Source: Anaeromyces robustus
Taxonomy: Eukaryota > Neocallimastigomycota > Neocallimastigomycetes > Neocallimastigales > Neocallimastigaceae
NCBI GenBank assembly: GCA_002104895.1
Contig: MCFG01000642.1
Coordinates: 1-20,053, forward strand
DNA length: 20,053 nucleotides
Reading direction: 5' to 3'
The position numbers were made by a program, and so were the translations under genes. The notes beneath the pieces were generated by a model that was not told the DNA's origin, did no database searches, and saw nothing but the letters and a program-made list of their open reading frames with translations. This document shows, piece after piece, positions 1 through 12,682 of this stretch. The stretch's first letter is position 1. Every line of letters starts with the position of its first letter.

Positions 1-1777
1 TTATTTAATATTATTAATTTATAAACTTTATAAATACATATTTTACTTTCATGTCAAGCCATTTTAATAAAAAATTTATTATTACTAAAAAATTAATTAA
101 TTTTTACGGATTTTTTTTTTTGTATTTTATATGTAACTTTTTTTTTTTATTATATTTAAAATTAAAGTTTTTTATTATTATTATTATTTTAAATTTTAAA
201 ATAATATTTAATGTTTTAATATATTTTATTATAATTATTATTATTATTATTTATTAATTTTTATTATTATTATTTATTTAATAATTTTCTCATATTTTTT
301 GTTTTATATATGCTAAAGATATATTAACTTTTTTTTTTTTAATATTTATATGAAAATTCTATATATGTATTATATGTATATAATAATGCAATAATACAAT
401 AATAGAATAATTAATAATAATCATATTTTTTTAACATGAATATTTTAATATTCTTTATTAATAAATGTTATTGTCAATAAATGAAATAAAATAAATGTGA
501 AAAGTTTTAAAATTAAAATATGACATTGAATATTTTTAAAGTTTACTGTATATATATTATATTTTATACTTTTTACAGTTTCTTTTTGAAAAGTAATTAA
601 GAAAGAAGAAAACTGTTAAAAAAGAAAATAAGGTAAATAAGGTTGATAAAAAGTAAATTAAAGAAAAAAATTAAGGAATAATATTGAAATAAAGTAATTA
701 AAGGTTTTAAAATAAATAAAATAACATAACATAAAGTCAATAAATTAAAAAGGTAATAAAAGTTAAAAAAAAAAAAATAAAATTAAAAATAAAATATGAA
801 ATAAAATAATATATATATATATATATAAAGTTATTATTAACAAAATTAATAATTAAATAATTAAAAGTTTATTTTTTTTTACTTCTATTATTAATTCTTT
901 ATTAAATTAAAAGTATAAAAAAGAAAAAAAAATTAATAATTTTAATATTTAATAGTTGAATTATTTTAAAAATTATATATAGTTTTTTTTTTTTTTAATT
1001 ATCAAAAAGTTTATATTTATAATTATATTTATATATTTTTATATTTATACATTTTTTTTTAAACTTTTAATAGTTTTTATTTATTTATTTATTTATTTAT
1101 TTATACTTTTCTTATTATTTTGATAGGTTATTACTAATCCTCTTTTTATTTCATTATTTATTATTGTAAGTGTTTTCATTTTCATTATTATTTTTTTCCA
1201 AATTAAACTTTTTTTAAAATTTAATTTATTTTAAAACAAAATTAAATCGGTTATAATAAATAATAAATAATAAATATATTTATTATATTTATTATATTAA
1301 TATTCAATATAATTTTATAATATATAAATTATAATAAAATATATATAGTGTACAATACAATAAAAATATATTATATTAGTTAAATTAAATGAATAATTAT
1401 TAATGGATAAATTTTAGTCTGTTCGTCTGGAAAAAATATTTTTTTTAATTTTTAATTTTTAATTTTTTATTTTAATAATGTTTTAAATGTTTTTTTTTAA
1501 TATAAAGTTTTCTAAATTTTTTTTTTCTATCTATTTTTTTAATTTTTTATAAAAAAAAAAACAAAAATATGTATAGTATATAAACAGAAAGTAAAAAGAA
1601 TTTTATATATTAATGAATTTTTATTATTTTTTTATTGCATAATCATGAGAGTTTTATTTATTGAAAGCAAAAAAAAAAATTATTATTAATATAATATAAA
1701 TATAGATAGAAAAAAAAAATAAAACTTTTTTTTTTAACATTGTATATAAGGGGGAATAAAATAATAGTAAAAAGTTA

Positions 1778-1808
<31 letters not shown>

Positions 1809-1813
1809 ATAGA

Positions 1814-1888
<75 letters not shown>

Positions 1889-1891
1889 ATA
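1778..1891. repeat. (AAAT)n tetranucleotide array
   Basis: About 28 near-perfect copies of TAAA, with one interruption (AGAT near 1811). It follows a small G-run (GGGGG near 1750-1754). Confidence 0.95.
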
Positions 1892-2257
1892 TTTTATTGT
1901 TTATGTATAAAGTTGAAAAAAAAAAGTTTAAAATAATTTTTTAAATAAAAGATCAAGATATATACATAAGTATAAAAAAAGAATAGTATATCATATAAAT
2001 ATAATTATAAAAAAAAGAAGGCTATTCTACAAAAATAAAAAAACTTTAATAATAATATTGTCATTTATTTTAATATTATAGATACAATAAAGATAAATCT
2101 AACATTAAATATATAAATGAAAAGAAAAGTAAAATATATAAAAATATATATAAAATATCTATAATTATTTTATATTATATAATTATTATAGATTATGTAT
2201 TAATAATATTGGCATAATAAATGTAATATTCTGTATTTTATTTTTCCTTAATAATTA

Positions 2258-2284
2258 ATAAATAAATAAATAAATAAATAAATA
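2258..2284. repeat. (AAAT)n short array
   Basis: About six to seven tandem AAAT units in AT-rich DNA. Confidence 0.85.
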
Positions 2285-3276
2285 ATATTTTCTTTCCAAT
2301 ATACGCCTTCTTTTTTTTTATTATTATTATTATCTTAGTATGTATAGGAAAACAAATCCTAAATAAATAATATTTGATATATAAAAAATATTTTTGATAA
2401 CGTTTTAATTTTTTATTTTAATTGAAATCATATCATTTTTGACTCTTGGCATTTTTTTTTTTTTTGAAATCTATATTTATAATATTTTTATTAATAATAA
2501 TGATTTTTTTTTAATTATAAAAAATTTAAAGTTAATAATTTTATATATAATATGTACAAAACAATTTAAATTTAATCCTATAATTTAATATTTTAAATTA
2601 TACTAAAATTATACTAAAATAATTAGACATTTATAATGAACGCCAAAGTATTTTTTAATGTTCATAATTAATTATTTTTTTATAATATTTTAATTATTAA
2701 TAAATGAAAAATGAAAAGTAAAATTTATATTGATATTATTCCATTTTTTTAATATAACCTTATATTTCTTAATATTCTTAATTTTTCTATTATTTCTTTT
2801 TATATATTTATCATAGTTAATATTTAATGCCATTAATAATAGTAAATAATAATTAATAATAACAATTATAATAATAATAATAATAAAATAATTAAAAGTA
2901 ATATTAAATATTTAAATACTATTTGTTTTATTTTAATTTTTATTGTTTTTATTTATTTATTTATTTTTATTATTTTTAAGATTAATTAATTAAATTAATT
3001 TGTTTATTTATTATTTATTATTATTTTTATATATTATTCAGCCATTAAAAAGGAAAAAATAAAAACGAAAGGAAAATAATTTATTTCTTTATTTATTTCT
3101 TTATTATTAATTATTAATTATGATATGCAAGTCAATCAAAATAAAATAAATGAAAATAAAATCAAAATCAAAATTAAAGTAAAAATTAAATTAAAATCAA
3201 ATAAAATTGATAGATTTCATTAAATAATGTTTTTTTTTAATTATTTATTTATTTAATTTTATTTTTTTATTTTTCC

Positions 3277-3281
<5 letters not shown>

Positions 3282-3318
<37 letters not shown>
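3282..3318. repeat. (ATT)n trinucleotide array
   Basis: About 12 uninterrupted ATT units. Confidence 0.9.
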
Positions 3319-3869
3319 TTTATTTAAAGAATTTTAAAGTTTTATTATTTATTTATTTATTTATGTATATACAAAATTTAATTTTTAAAAATAAAAATAA
3401 AAAAAAAAATAAATTTAATTAAAGTTTAAAATAAATTAAGATAAGATATAAAATACTAAGAAAAAAAAAATATATCTTATATACCGTTAAGAAAAAGAAA
3501 ATATAAAATAATAAAAAAAAAATGAAAAATTTAATTATTATTAATAAAATAATTAATTTATAATTAATCCTTAGTTTTTTAATTTTTTTTAATAAAAAAA
3601 GAAATAAATAAATGAAAATTAGGTATAGCCTTTCATTAATATAAAGTAGTCAAGTAAGGAAAAAAACAAATAAAGTTATATATATGTTTATGTATGATAA
3701 TTGATAAAAATGGGAAAAAAAAATGATTAATTATCAATGATAAATTGATTTTATTAAAATTATTATTATTATTTTTCATTTATTTTTTCATTTATTTTAA
3801 TGTTTATTAATTTATATTTTTTTACTTACTGGAAAAATTAGAAGAAAGAAAAAAAAAAAATTTTTTTTT

Positions 3870-3985
3870 AAGGTAAAATAAAATAAATTAAAATTAAAAA
3901 ATTTCAAGGCAAAAATGAAAATTAAGGTAAAATAAATATAAATTAGAAAATCCAAGGTAAAAAATAAAAATTTAAGTCAAAAAAA
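3870..3985. repeat. Degenerate minisatellite, about 50-54 bp period
   Basis: Two and a bit diverged copies of an A-rich unit. Each starts AAGGTAAAATAAA (near 3870 and 3924), with a worn third start, AAGTCAAAA, near 3974. Inner AAGG steps suggest a still shorter ancestral unit. Confidence 0.55.
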
Positions 3986-5109
3986 TTTTTTTTTCCAATA
4001 AAGATTATCATTTTTTTTTTCACTTAAAAAAAAAAAAGAAAAGATATTCTACAAAAATTAACATATGTTTTTTTATTATAATAAGGAAAAAAAAAGAAAA
4101 ATAAAATTCATTTTTTATTTAAAAATGTTATATGTTAATAGTTAAAATATTAAGATTATAAAAAATAAGCAAAAAAAAATAAATATAAAATTTAATTAAT
4201 AAAGAATATGAATATATTATAATATATTTAAATATATAAAAAATATAAAATAATAATAATATTTTATTTTATTCATTATAATATAAAATTGTAATTTTTT
4301 TTTTTTACCAAATATCTTTTTATTTTATTTATTTATTTATTTAATTTTTTTTAATTTATTTATATATAATAAAATATATTGTGTATATTTAAATGTTATA
4401 TATATTGTAATAGTATTATTTAATATATATATAACAATTCAATTAATTTATTTAATTATTATTATTTAATATAATATAATAAAATATAAAACATACTAAA
4501 ATATAAATAAAAATATAAAAACTTTAATTAAAAAGAAAACATAAATTATATATAAAAATATAAATATAATTATAATTAAATAATAGATAGTAAAAATAGT
4601 TTTTAGTAAAAAAAAAAAAAAATAGTTTTAATATTTATTTATTTATTTATTTATTTATTATTATTTTTTTACCATTATGGAATATATTTTTAAATTCAAA
4701 GATGAAAAAAGAAAAATTTAATTATTACGATGAAATTTTAAAAAATGAATTTTTTTTTTTAAAGTTTTTTTTTTTTTTTTCATTTATTTATTTATACGAT
4801 GATTAGGATGAAATTTCAGTATAAAAAAAAATAATAAAAAAGATTAAAAAAAAATTTTTTTTTTTCTGTTAATTGTTTATTATTTATAGTTTGTTTTTTT
4901 TTCAAAAATGTATACAATTATTATTTTAACTTTTTTTTCTTTTAAATTATTTTCATCTAAAAAATTTTTTTTAATTTAAAAAAATAAAAAATAAAAAAAA
5001 AAGTTTATTTTTGATTTAAATATTTTGGTATTTTTTTTTTTTAATTAAAATAATTAATTAATTAATTATTTTATTGTTTTAAAATAAAAATAAAATAAAA
5101 ATAATAAAA

Positions 5110-5160
5110 GGTTTATTAAAAATAAAAAGGTTTATTAAAAATAAAAAAGGTTTGTTTTTA
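5110..5160. repeat. 19-20 bp tandem repeat (GGTTTATTAAAAATAAAAA)
   Basis: The unit starts at 5110, again at 5129, and a partial third copy starts at 5149, giving periods of 19 and 20 bp. It stands out because GG pairs are rare in the surrounding DNA. Confidence 0.8.
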
Positions 5161-6202
5161 TTATTAAATAATAAATTAAATAATTAAAAAGAATTATTAT
5201 TATTTTTTCAATTTTTTTTATTCTTAATCAATGTATCAAAAAAATATAACCTTAAAAAAAAAATAATAATAATAATAATTTAAAAATTAAAATGTTTGTA
5301 TGATAACATAGACAATATATTTATTTATTTATAAATATAATATTTAATATTAAACACTTATTTTATTTATTTATTTGTTGATGTAGATATAAATAGATAT
5401 CTATTTATATAAAAGAAAAAAAAATATGTAATGATGTAAGAAAGAAAAAAGAAAAAAAAAAAGGCAATAAATTGATGATGTATCATTCACATAATGAATA
5501 AAATGATTATGCTTAATATTTATTTATTAATTAATTAAAATATATAAATATATATATATATGTAATTATATATAACTATTAATGATGATGAAAACTCTAA
5601 ATTATTATATCATTCATTCATTCATTAATGGTTAGTTAATATTATTATTATATATTAATTTAATTTAAAAAAATAGCAATAACAATAATAATTTGGAAAA
5701 AAAATATAAAAGAATATTAATTAAAATAAATAAATAAATAAAATAAATAAATAAATAAAAATAGATGAAATTAATAAAAAAAATAGATGAAAAGGAAAAT
5801 AAAATAAAATAAAAATGACAACGTCATCATCATTATAGATATAAATATAGATATATAATTAAATAATATTATTTAACTATAAAAAGTATTAATTAAAAAA
5901 AAGAAAAAAAGAAAAAGAAAAAAAAAGTAAAAATAATAATAATTTTAATATAATTATATAATTATAATTATTATGTTTTTTTTATATTTATCTGTTTTTT
6001 AGCTTTATATTTATAAAATAAAAAAAAATTTTTTTATTGTTATTATTGATAGTTTTATATATTTATTCTATTATACTTTATTTATATTTTTATTTTTATT
6101 TTTTTTTTATTTTATTCTTTTCTCTTTTTTTTTTAACATATATAAATATTTCTTTTTCTTTTTTATACAAAAATAAAAATATTTTAATAGAATGAAAATT
6201 AT

Positions 6203-6317
<115 letters not shown>

Positions 6318-8009
6318 GTGAAAGAATATAATGAAAAAAAAAAAGGAGGGTTCTATTTTTTTTATGTGTAAAAGATACATTTTTGAATAAAAATAATAAG
6401 AAAAATAATAATAATAATTACAAAAAAAAAAAAAAAAAGAAAAAAAGATACACCAAAAATGATATATATGTAAATACAAATAATTAATATTATTGGATAC
6501 AGTTTTTTATTTATTTATTTATTTTATTTTATTTTGTATTTTAAAACTATTTTTTAATTAAAAAAAAAGAAAAGAAAAAAAAAAAAGATTAAATTAAATC
6601 AGTTTTTTTTTTTTTTTATTAATTATATAAACTATAATATATTAATAATAGGTAATAGAATAATATATTTATTATATAAAAAGATTAATAAATAAATATA
6701 AAATAAAATTAAATAAAAGTATTTTTATAATTAAATAAGAAAGAATATTTATATAATTTTTTTATAAAAAAAAATATATTATTATTAATTATCATAATAT
6801 ATTATAATATATATTAATATATATTAATAATACAATATATAATAAAATAAAATAGAAAAATTGATTTCACTTTTTTTTTTTTTTTTAATATTTATATTAA
6901 TTATAAGATAAATTTTGTTATTCTATTTTTTTTTTTTTTAATTTGTTTTTTATAGATTAGAATATTCTAATAATTAATTTAAATTTAATTTAATTAATTT
7001 AATTAATTAAAAAAAAAATTCAAAATATATATAAAAATGTAGACAAAAAAAAAAAAATGAGAGAGGGAAAAAAAAATTTTTTTTTTTTGATAATAAATTA
7101 TTATAATAATAAAATATTAAAATAATAATTATAATAATTATAATATTATAATAATAATATTTATTTATTTATTTATTTATTTCTTTTTTATTCTTTAAAC
7201 GATTTGTTCAAATTTCAATTTAATTAAATAAATAAATAATAATAATAATAATAAAAGGTTTAAATTTAAATTCAATCAATAATAATAATAATAGTAAGAT
7301 TTGAACAAATAATAAAATAAAACGAAAATAAACATTAAAAATAAAAATAAAAATAAAATAATAATTATAATAATATTAATAATAATAAAATGTAAACTAT
7401 TAAAATAATGCATAATAAAAAAATTACTTAAATAGATTTATTATTATTATTATTATTGCAACTTTTAATAATAATAATTATAATAATAATTTATAATAAT
7501 ATATAAAATGACTAATTATATAATAATTAAACTAAAGAACTAGTAATCTTTCATTTCATATTATAATAATACTAAATAATGTTATTATTATGTATTATTA
7601 TATTGTTATCATTATTATGTACTATTATTACAAATTATTATTGTTATTCTATTATAATTATAATTATTATTTATTATTAATTATTATATTGGTTATTTAT
7701 TTATTTTTTTTTTAAAAAAAAAAAAAAAGTTAATTTATTAAATTATCAAAACTAAAAAAAAATCAAACATAAATGGAAGATTTTTGTTTTATCTTTTTTG
7801 TTTTTGTTATTAAGATTATATAAAACAAAAAATAATATATATAAAATTTTGTTTTCTTTTTTCTTTTTTCTTTTTTTTTTTTTCTTTTTTTTTCTCGTTT
7901 AATTATTATTTATTAAAAGAAAAAAGATTTTTTTTTGTCCTTTTTGTACATTTTTTTTTCTTTTTGTGATGGGTGTATGGTGTATGTGTTTTATTTGATT
8001 ATGAAATTA

Positions 8010-8010
<1 letters not shown>

Positions 8011-8042
<32 letters not shown>
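8011..8042. repeat. (ATT)n trinucleotide array
   Basis: About ten ATT units, following a slightly GC-richer patch (GATGGGTGTATGG near 7968). Confidence 0.9.
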
Positions 8043-8379
8043 CATTTATTATTATATTCCCAATTTATTTTAATTTTAATTTTTTATATTTTATTTTATA
8101 ATTTATTTAATTTTATTGTTTTATCTTTTGTATGATGAAACATATTTTTTCTTTTTTACTTTTTTACTTTTTTTATATATAATTTCTCACATTTGTTCTT
8201 TCTTAATTTAAATTTAAAAGAAAAAAAGAATAAATAATTTTAAATAAAAAAATAAATAAATAAATAAAAAAGTTATTTATTACAATTCCTTTACTTTTTT
8301 AGTTATTTTTTTTTTTAGTATTTTTATTTTTATTTTACTTTCATTAGTTTTTTGAATTCTTACTTATTTATGTTATTCC

Positions 8380-8403
8380 TTTTTTTTTTTTTTTTTTTTT
8401 TTT
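8380..8403. repeat. Poly(T) tract, 24 nt
   Basis: The longest uninterrupted homopolymer in the left two thirds of the window. The retroelements on the right carry longer ones (27-47 nt). Confidence 0.9.
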
Positions 8404-8470
8404 CTTATTTTCTTATTTTTCGATAATTAAATAAATAATTAATTATTTATTTATTTCTTACAATTTAAAT

Positions 8471-8580
8471 TAATTATACTATTTAATATATATTAATATT
8501 AATGAATATAGATTTATATTATTATTTTAATATATGTTAATGAATATATATATTTATATTACTATTGAATATATATTGGA
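8471..8580. repeat. Diverged tandem duplication, about 50 bp
   Basis: Two and a half copies of a unit built from TTAATATAT(A/G)TTAATGAATATA followed by TTTATATTA(T/C)TA. They are visible near 8478, 8528 and 8565, with indels between copies. Confidence 0.5.
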
Positions 8581-8820
8581 AAAATATATATTATATGATT
8601 AAATAAATAAATGAATATATATTATAATAAATAAATAAAATTTTTTATTAATATTTATACTTTATTAAAATAATAACTTATATATAAAACTAATATATAA
8701 AACTCATTAAATTGATTATTAATAAAATACAAAAAACACAAAAAAATAAAAAAATAATAATAGAAGGAAAAAGATAAAACAGTAAATATAAATTAAAAAG
8801 AAAAAAAGAAAAAAGAAGTT

Positions 8821-9115
8821 AAAAAAGTGGACTTTTAATAAGAAAAAAATATTTAAAAGTGGATTTAATAAAACAAAAAAAAAAAAAAAGATATTGTAAA
8901 TATATTTATTTTTTTTATAATATTTATATTTATTTTAAATATTATTCAATGAATTTTAAATAATATTTATTTTTTTAATTTATTTATTTATTTATTTAAA
9001 TACAAAATAAAAAAAAAAATGGTAAGAAAAAAAAATTTTTTTTTTTTATTTAGAGATAGGAAAAATAATAAAATTTTTTATTAATAAAAAAATACAAAAA
9101 AGTGAACTTTTAAAG
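8821..9115. repeat. Dispersed AAAAGTGGACTTTTAA-type motif, three copies
   Basis: Short related strings occur near 8824 (AAAGTGGACTTTTAATAAG), 8855 (AAAGTGGATTTAATAAA) and 9099 (AAAAAGTGAACTTTTAAAG). They share GTG(G/A)A(C)TTTTAA in the same orientation. Function unknown. Confidence 0.4.
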
Positions 9116-9383
9116 TTTTTACTTGATAAAATTAAAATTTATTTTCAATAAATTAATTTATTAATATATTTATTATTTATTAATTTATTTATTTCTTTAT
9201 TTATTTAAAATATTATAATAATCAATAATAAGATTTTTATTATTAAATAAAGTTAAAATTTTAGATAATATTTTTTTAATTTATTTAATATTCCATTGTT
9301 TTTAAAATATCATTAAATTAATATTCTGGTAAAAAACAAAACGGGTTAAAAATTTAAGGTTAAATTTTTGAAATTTTCATCAA

Positions 9384-9411
9384 AATAATTGTAATCATCA
9401 TTACAATTATT
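9384..9411. repeat. Perfect hairpin, 12 bp arms, 4 nt loop
   Basis: AATAATTGTAAT, loop CATC, then ATTACAATTATT. The stem is perfect and carries one G-C pair per arm. No T-run or gene beside it gives it a function. Confidence 0.7.
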
Positions 9412-11210
9412 ATAATAATAATTAATTTAAAATATTAAATATTATAAAAAGTTTAAAATATATTATTAACATAAATAAAAAAAAAAAACATAGGCTTTAA
9501 AATGTTCACTAATAGATATAGCTGAAATAGCATTTAATTAATTCATCAAAATCAACGTTATCCATTATAATATAATTTCTTTAAATATAAAAAAAAAATA
9601 ATATATTTCAATTATTATATATTTTTAGATTAATTAATAATATAAATAAAAAAAAAAAACATATTACATCTTTACATACCATAATAATAAAATTTACTTT
9701 ATTATTTTGAAAAATCATTAAATATTTAATAAGAATATTTATTTTTTTTTATTTTTTATTTTTATTTTTATTTACTTAAAAAAAACAATACTACTTTCTT
9801 TTTTATACCATCAATAATATCATTAACATCATTAACTTTTATTATTTAAATATTTTACCATAAATATAAAATAAATATAAATGTATTATTGATTTAGATT
9901 ATTTCGATTTTTTGATTATTTTATTATTATTATTATTATTATTCAATGCATTTTTTTTTTTTTTACTTATTTTTTTTTTTGGTATATATAATTAAATTAA
10001 AAATCGAAAAATTGTTACAATTAAAAAAAGGATTATTAATTAATATCATAATTTAAAAGTATTATTTTATATATTTTATATATTATATATATATTTTAAT
10101 TAAATAAGTTTATTAATCTTTATATATAAAACTCAGCCGAATTAAAAGCAATAAAAGAATTATTGTTTTAATTAAAAGAAAAGAACAATAAAAAAAAAAA
10201 AAAAAAGAAAAAAAAAAGATTACCCTTATAATAAATAAAGTATAATTTAAACTTAATTTTTGTGTGTGTGTGTGTTGGGTTGGTGTTATATATATTGTAT
10301 ATTGTATTTCAATTTTTTTTTAATTTGCTTTTAAATATATATTATTTTAGTATAATTAATAAGGGAAAATAGTATAGAAAAAAAAAAAGAAAAAAAAAAA
10401 AAGAAAAAACTTTTTATCCTCATCTTCATCCTCATCTGTATATTTTTATTTACTATCTTTATTTTATAATTTTTATTTTGAATATTTATTTTTTTTCCTT
10501 TTTTTTTTTTTGGTGAGTTAATTATTCCTTCTAACTGTTTTTCCTTATAATTAATTATAGTATAATAATTTAAATTTTTTTTTTTTAAAAAAAAAAAAGA
10601 AAATCAAGATAGTTTTAAATATAAATATATATACAATATATTATATTATATATTAATAATTATCAATATATATAATATTGTTCTTTTTTTTATTTTTTTT
10701 TCAAAGTCAGTTTTATTTTTATATTTTTTTTTTGATTATAAACTAATACGTAATAAACTAAGAATAATATAACCTTGAATTTTTTTTATTATTTTTTTTT
10801 ATTTTTTTATTTTTTTATTATATTTCATATTTTAATATATTATATTATATATTATATTGAATATAATGTTAATATATAAATTTTATGTAAATAATATATT
10901 AAAATTTTTTTTATAACTATTAATTATTTAAAAAACAAAACAAAAACAAAAACAAAAAACAAAAAAAAAAAAAACAAGGGAATAATAAAAGTATTAAATT
11001 TATAGTATTAAATTAAATTAAAATTTTACTTATCATCCAGATATAAAAAAACCTTTTTTTTTTTATTATTATTATACAATATATTAACTATAATAAAAAA
11101 AAAAAAAAAAGTTTTTATTTTTTTATTTTTTTTTTACTTAGTAAAATACAAAAAAAAATATAAACTAAATAAAAATAAATAATTAATAATTATAAATTGT
11201 AATAAATAGA

Positions 11211-11289
<79 letters not shown>

Positions 11290-11304
11290 ATATAAATAAA
11301 TAAA
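11211..11304. repeat. (AAAT)n tetranucleotide array
   Basis: About 20 AAAT units, ending in a slightly degenerate tail (TATAAATAAATAAAA). Confidence 0.95.
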
Positions 11305-11399
11305 ACATAATTAATTAATAACTATAAATTATAATAATAAATAAATAATTATTATACTAATATAAACAATTAAATAATTAATTAAATAAATAAAGTAAT

Positions 11400-11510
11400 T
11401 GTAGTAAGGAGAGTATGTATTATTTATTATTAGAAATCACTTTTTGTTTGTAATATGGGGTTTGCCGACTTAGCTCGTTTTTCTTTATAACTGTATCAAG
11501 TCCAAATACA
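11400..11510. other. GC-richer islet, unassigned
   Basis: This is the only part of the left 12 kb with a sustained run of mixed sequence (GGGGTTTGCCGACTTAGCTCG at about 11,457-11,477). TTTGCCGACTT at 11,461-11,471 can pair with AAGTCCAAA near 11,499-11,507 around a 2 nt bulge, and a T5 run follows GCTCG. It does not match a tRNA, U6 or U2 pattern that I can recognise, and no frame of useful length crosses it. It could be a small RNA gene or a decayed repeat end. Confidence 0.3.
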
Positions 11511-12094
11511 AAATATATGAATAAACAAAAATAGGTTTAATTATTAATCCTATAATAATAAGTTTATTAAAATAAAAAAAATATATAATATATATAATAT
11601 ATAGATATATAAATAATAATATTCTAACTCTTCTGTAAAATAATATTCTTATTAATCTAATTATTCTGTATAAATTTGAGTATAAGTAATACTTAACATT
11701 TTAACCTTCTATGCATTTATACCATTCTTTATTAAAATTTAATTTTTTTAGGTTAAAATATTATTACCAATTTATTTTTATTTATTAATATATAAAATAA
11801 ATTAAAATAAAGTAATATATTATTTATATATTTTTATTTAATTTTATATTTATTTTTTGTATTATTCATTTTGTATTATATATACATATTATATTAATAT
11901 TAATATGTATAATATATTAATTTTCATATTAATATTTCAAAACTCTATATTAAAAATAGAATCCTAATAATAAAACCTTTTTTTTTCTTTTCTTTCGGGT
12001 CTATTGTATATATCATAATCAAAATTAAAGAAATAAATAATTAAATAAAGTAGTATTCTATTATTTATTTATTTTATAATTAATTATTCATTTA

Positions 12095-12168
12095 TTTAAT
12101 TATTTAATTATTTAATTATTTAATTATTTAATTATTTAATTATTTAATTATTTAATTGTTTAATTATT
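12095..12168. repeat. 8 bp tandem repeat (TTTAATTA)n
   Basis: About nine copies of TTTAATTA in tandem; one copy has a T-to-G or A-to-G change (TTTAATTG). Each unit contains the self-complementary TTAATTAA core across the junctions, so the array can also form cruciforms. Confidence 0.9.
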
Positions 12169-12580
12169 GTTATGTAACCAACTTAACAAAAAAAAAAAAT
12201 TTTATTTTTAATGTAAAGAAATTAAAATGTTTTAATTATTATTTTTATTTTATTTAATTTAAAAGATTGAAATGTTTAATAAAATCTATACTTTATTTAT
12301 TTTTTTTTTAATCTTGATAATTATATTATTTTTATCTATTTTATTTTTTATTTTATTTTATCTTTTTTCTATTTTATTTTTATTTTATTTTACTTTATTT
12401 TTTATTTATTTGTTTACTTTACTTTTTTTTAAATGTAATTAACATTTTTATTAATTTTTTTTATCATGGTGGCAAAACAGAAAAATTCCATTTAATTTAA
12501 TTTTTCTTTTTTTTAGTTTATTTTATTTATTCTATTCATTTTGAAGTAAAATAAACATAAATTTAAAATTATTAGTAAAT

Positions 12581-12682
12581 AATGCGCTACAATAAATTAT
12601 TATATAATGTAAATTGGATGGAGGTGCATTTCGAAAACTTGTATTTCGTAAAAGTGCATTTCGGAAAAAATGGCGCATTATA
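12581..12682. repeat. Short inverted repeat AATAATGCGC / GCGCATTAT
   Basis: AATAATGCGC at 12,581-12,590 faces GCGCATTAT at 12,674-12,682. It encloses the left end block of the MITE-like element (GGTGCATTTCG and its sub-repeats), so this block might itself be a small foldback unit. Confidence 0.4.

Noticed and set aside
51-257. Open frame of 68 codons, plus strand
   Set aside because: Made only of F/I/L/Y/K/N from T-runs and ATT repeats; no protein-like composition and no codon structure.
7935-8135. Open frame of 66 codons, plus strand
   Set aside because: Poly-Y stretch from the (ATT)n array and F/L/I runs; no domain or signal pattern beyond T-rich chance hydrophobicity.
10259-10285. GT-rich patch (TGTGTGTGTGTGTTGGG) as a telomere-like repeat
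   Set aside because: A short dinucleotide run with no tandem telomere unit.
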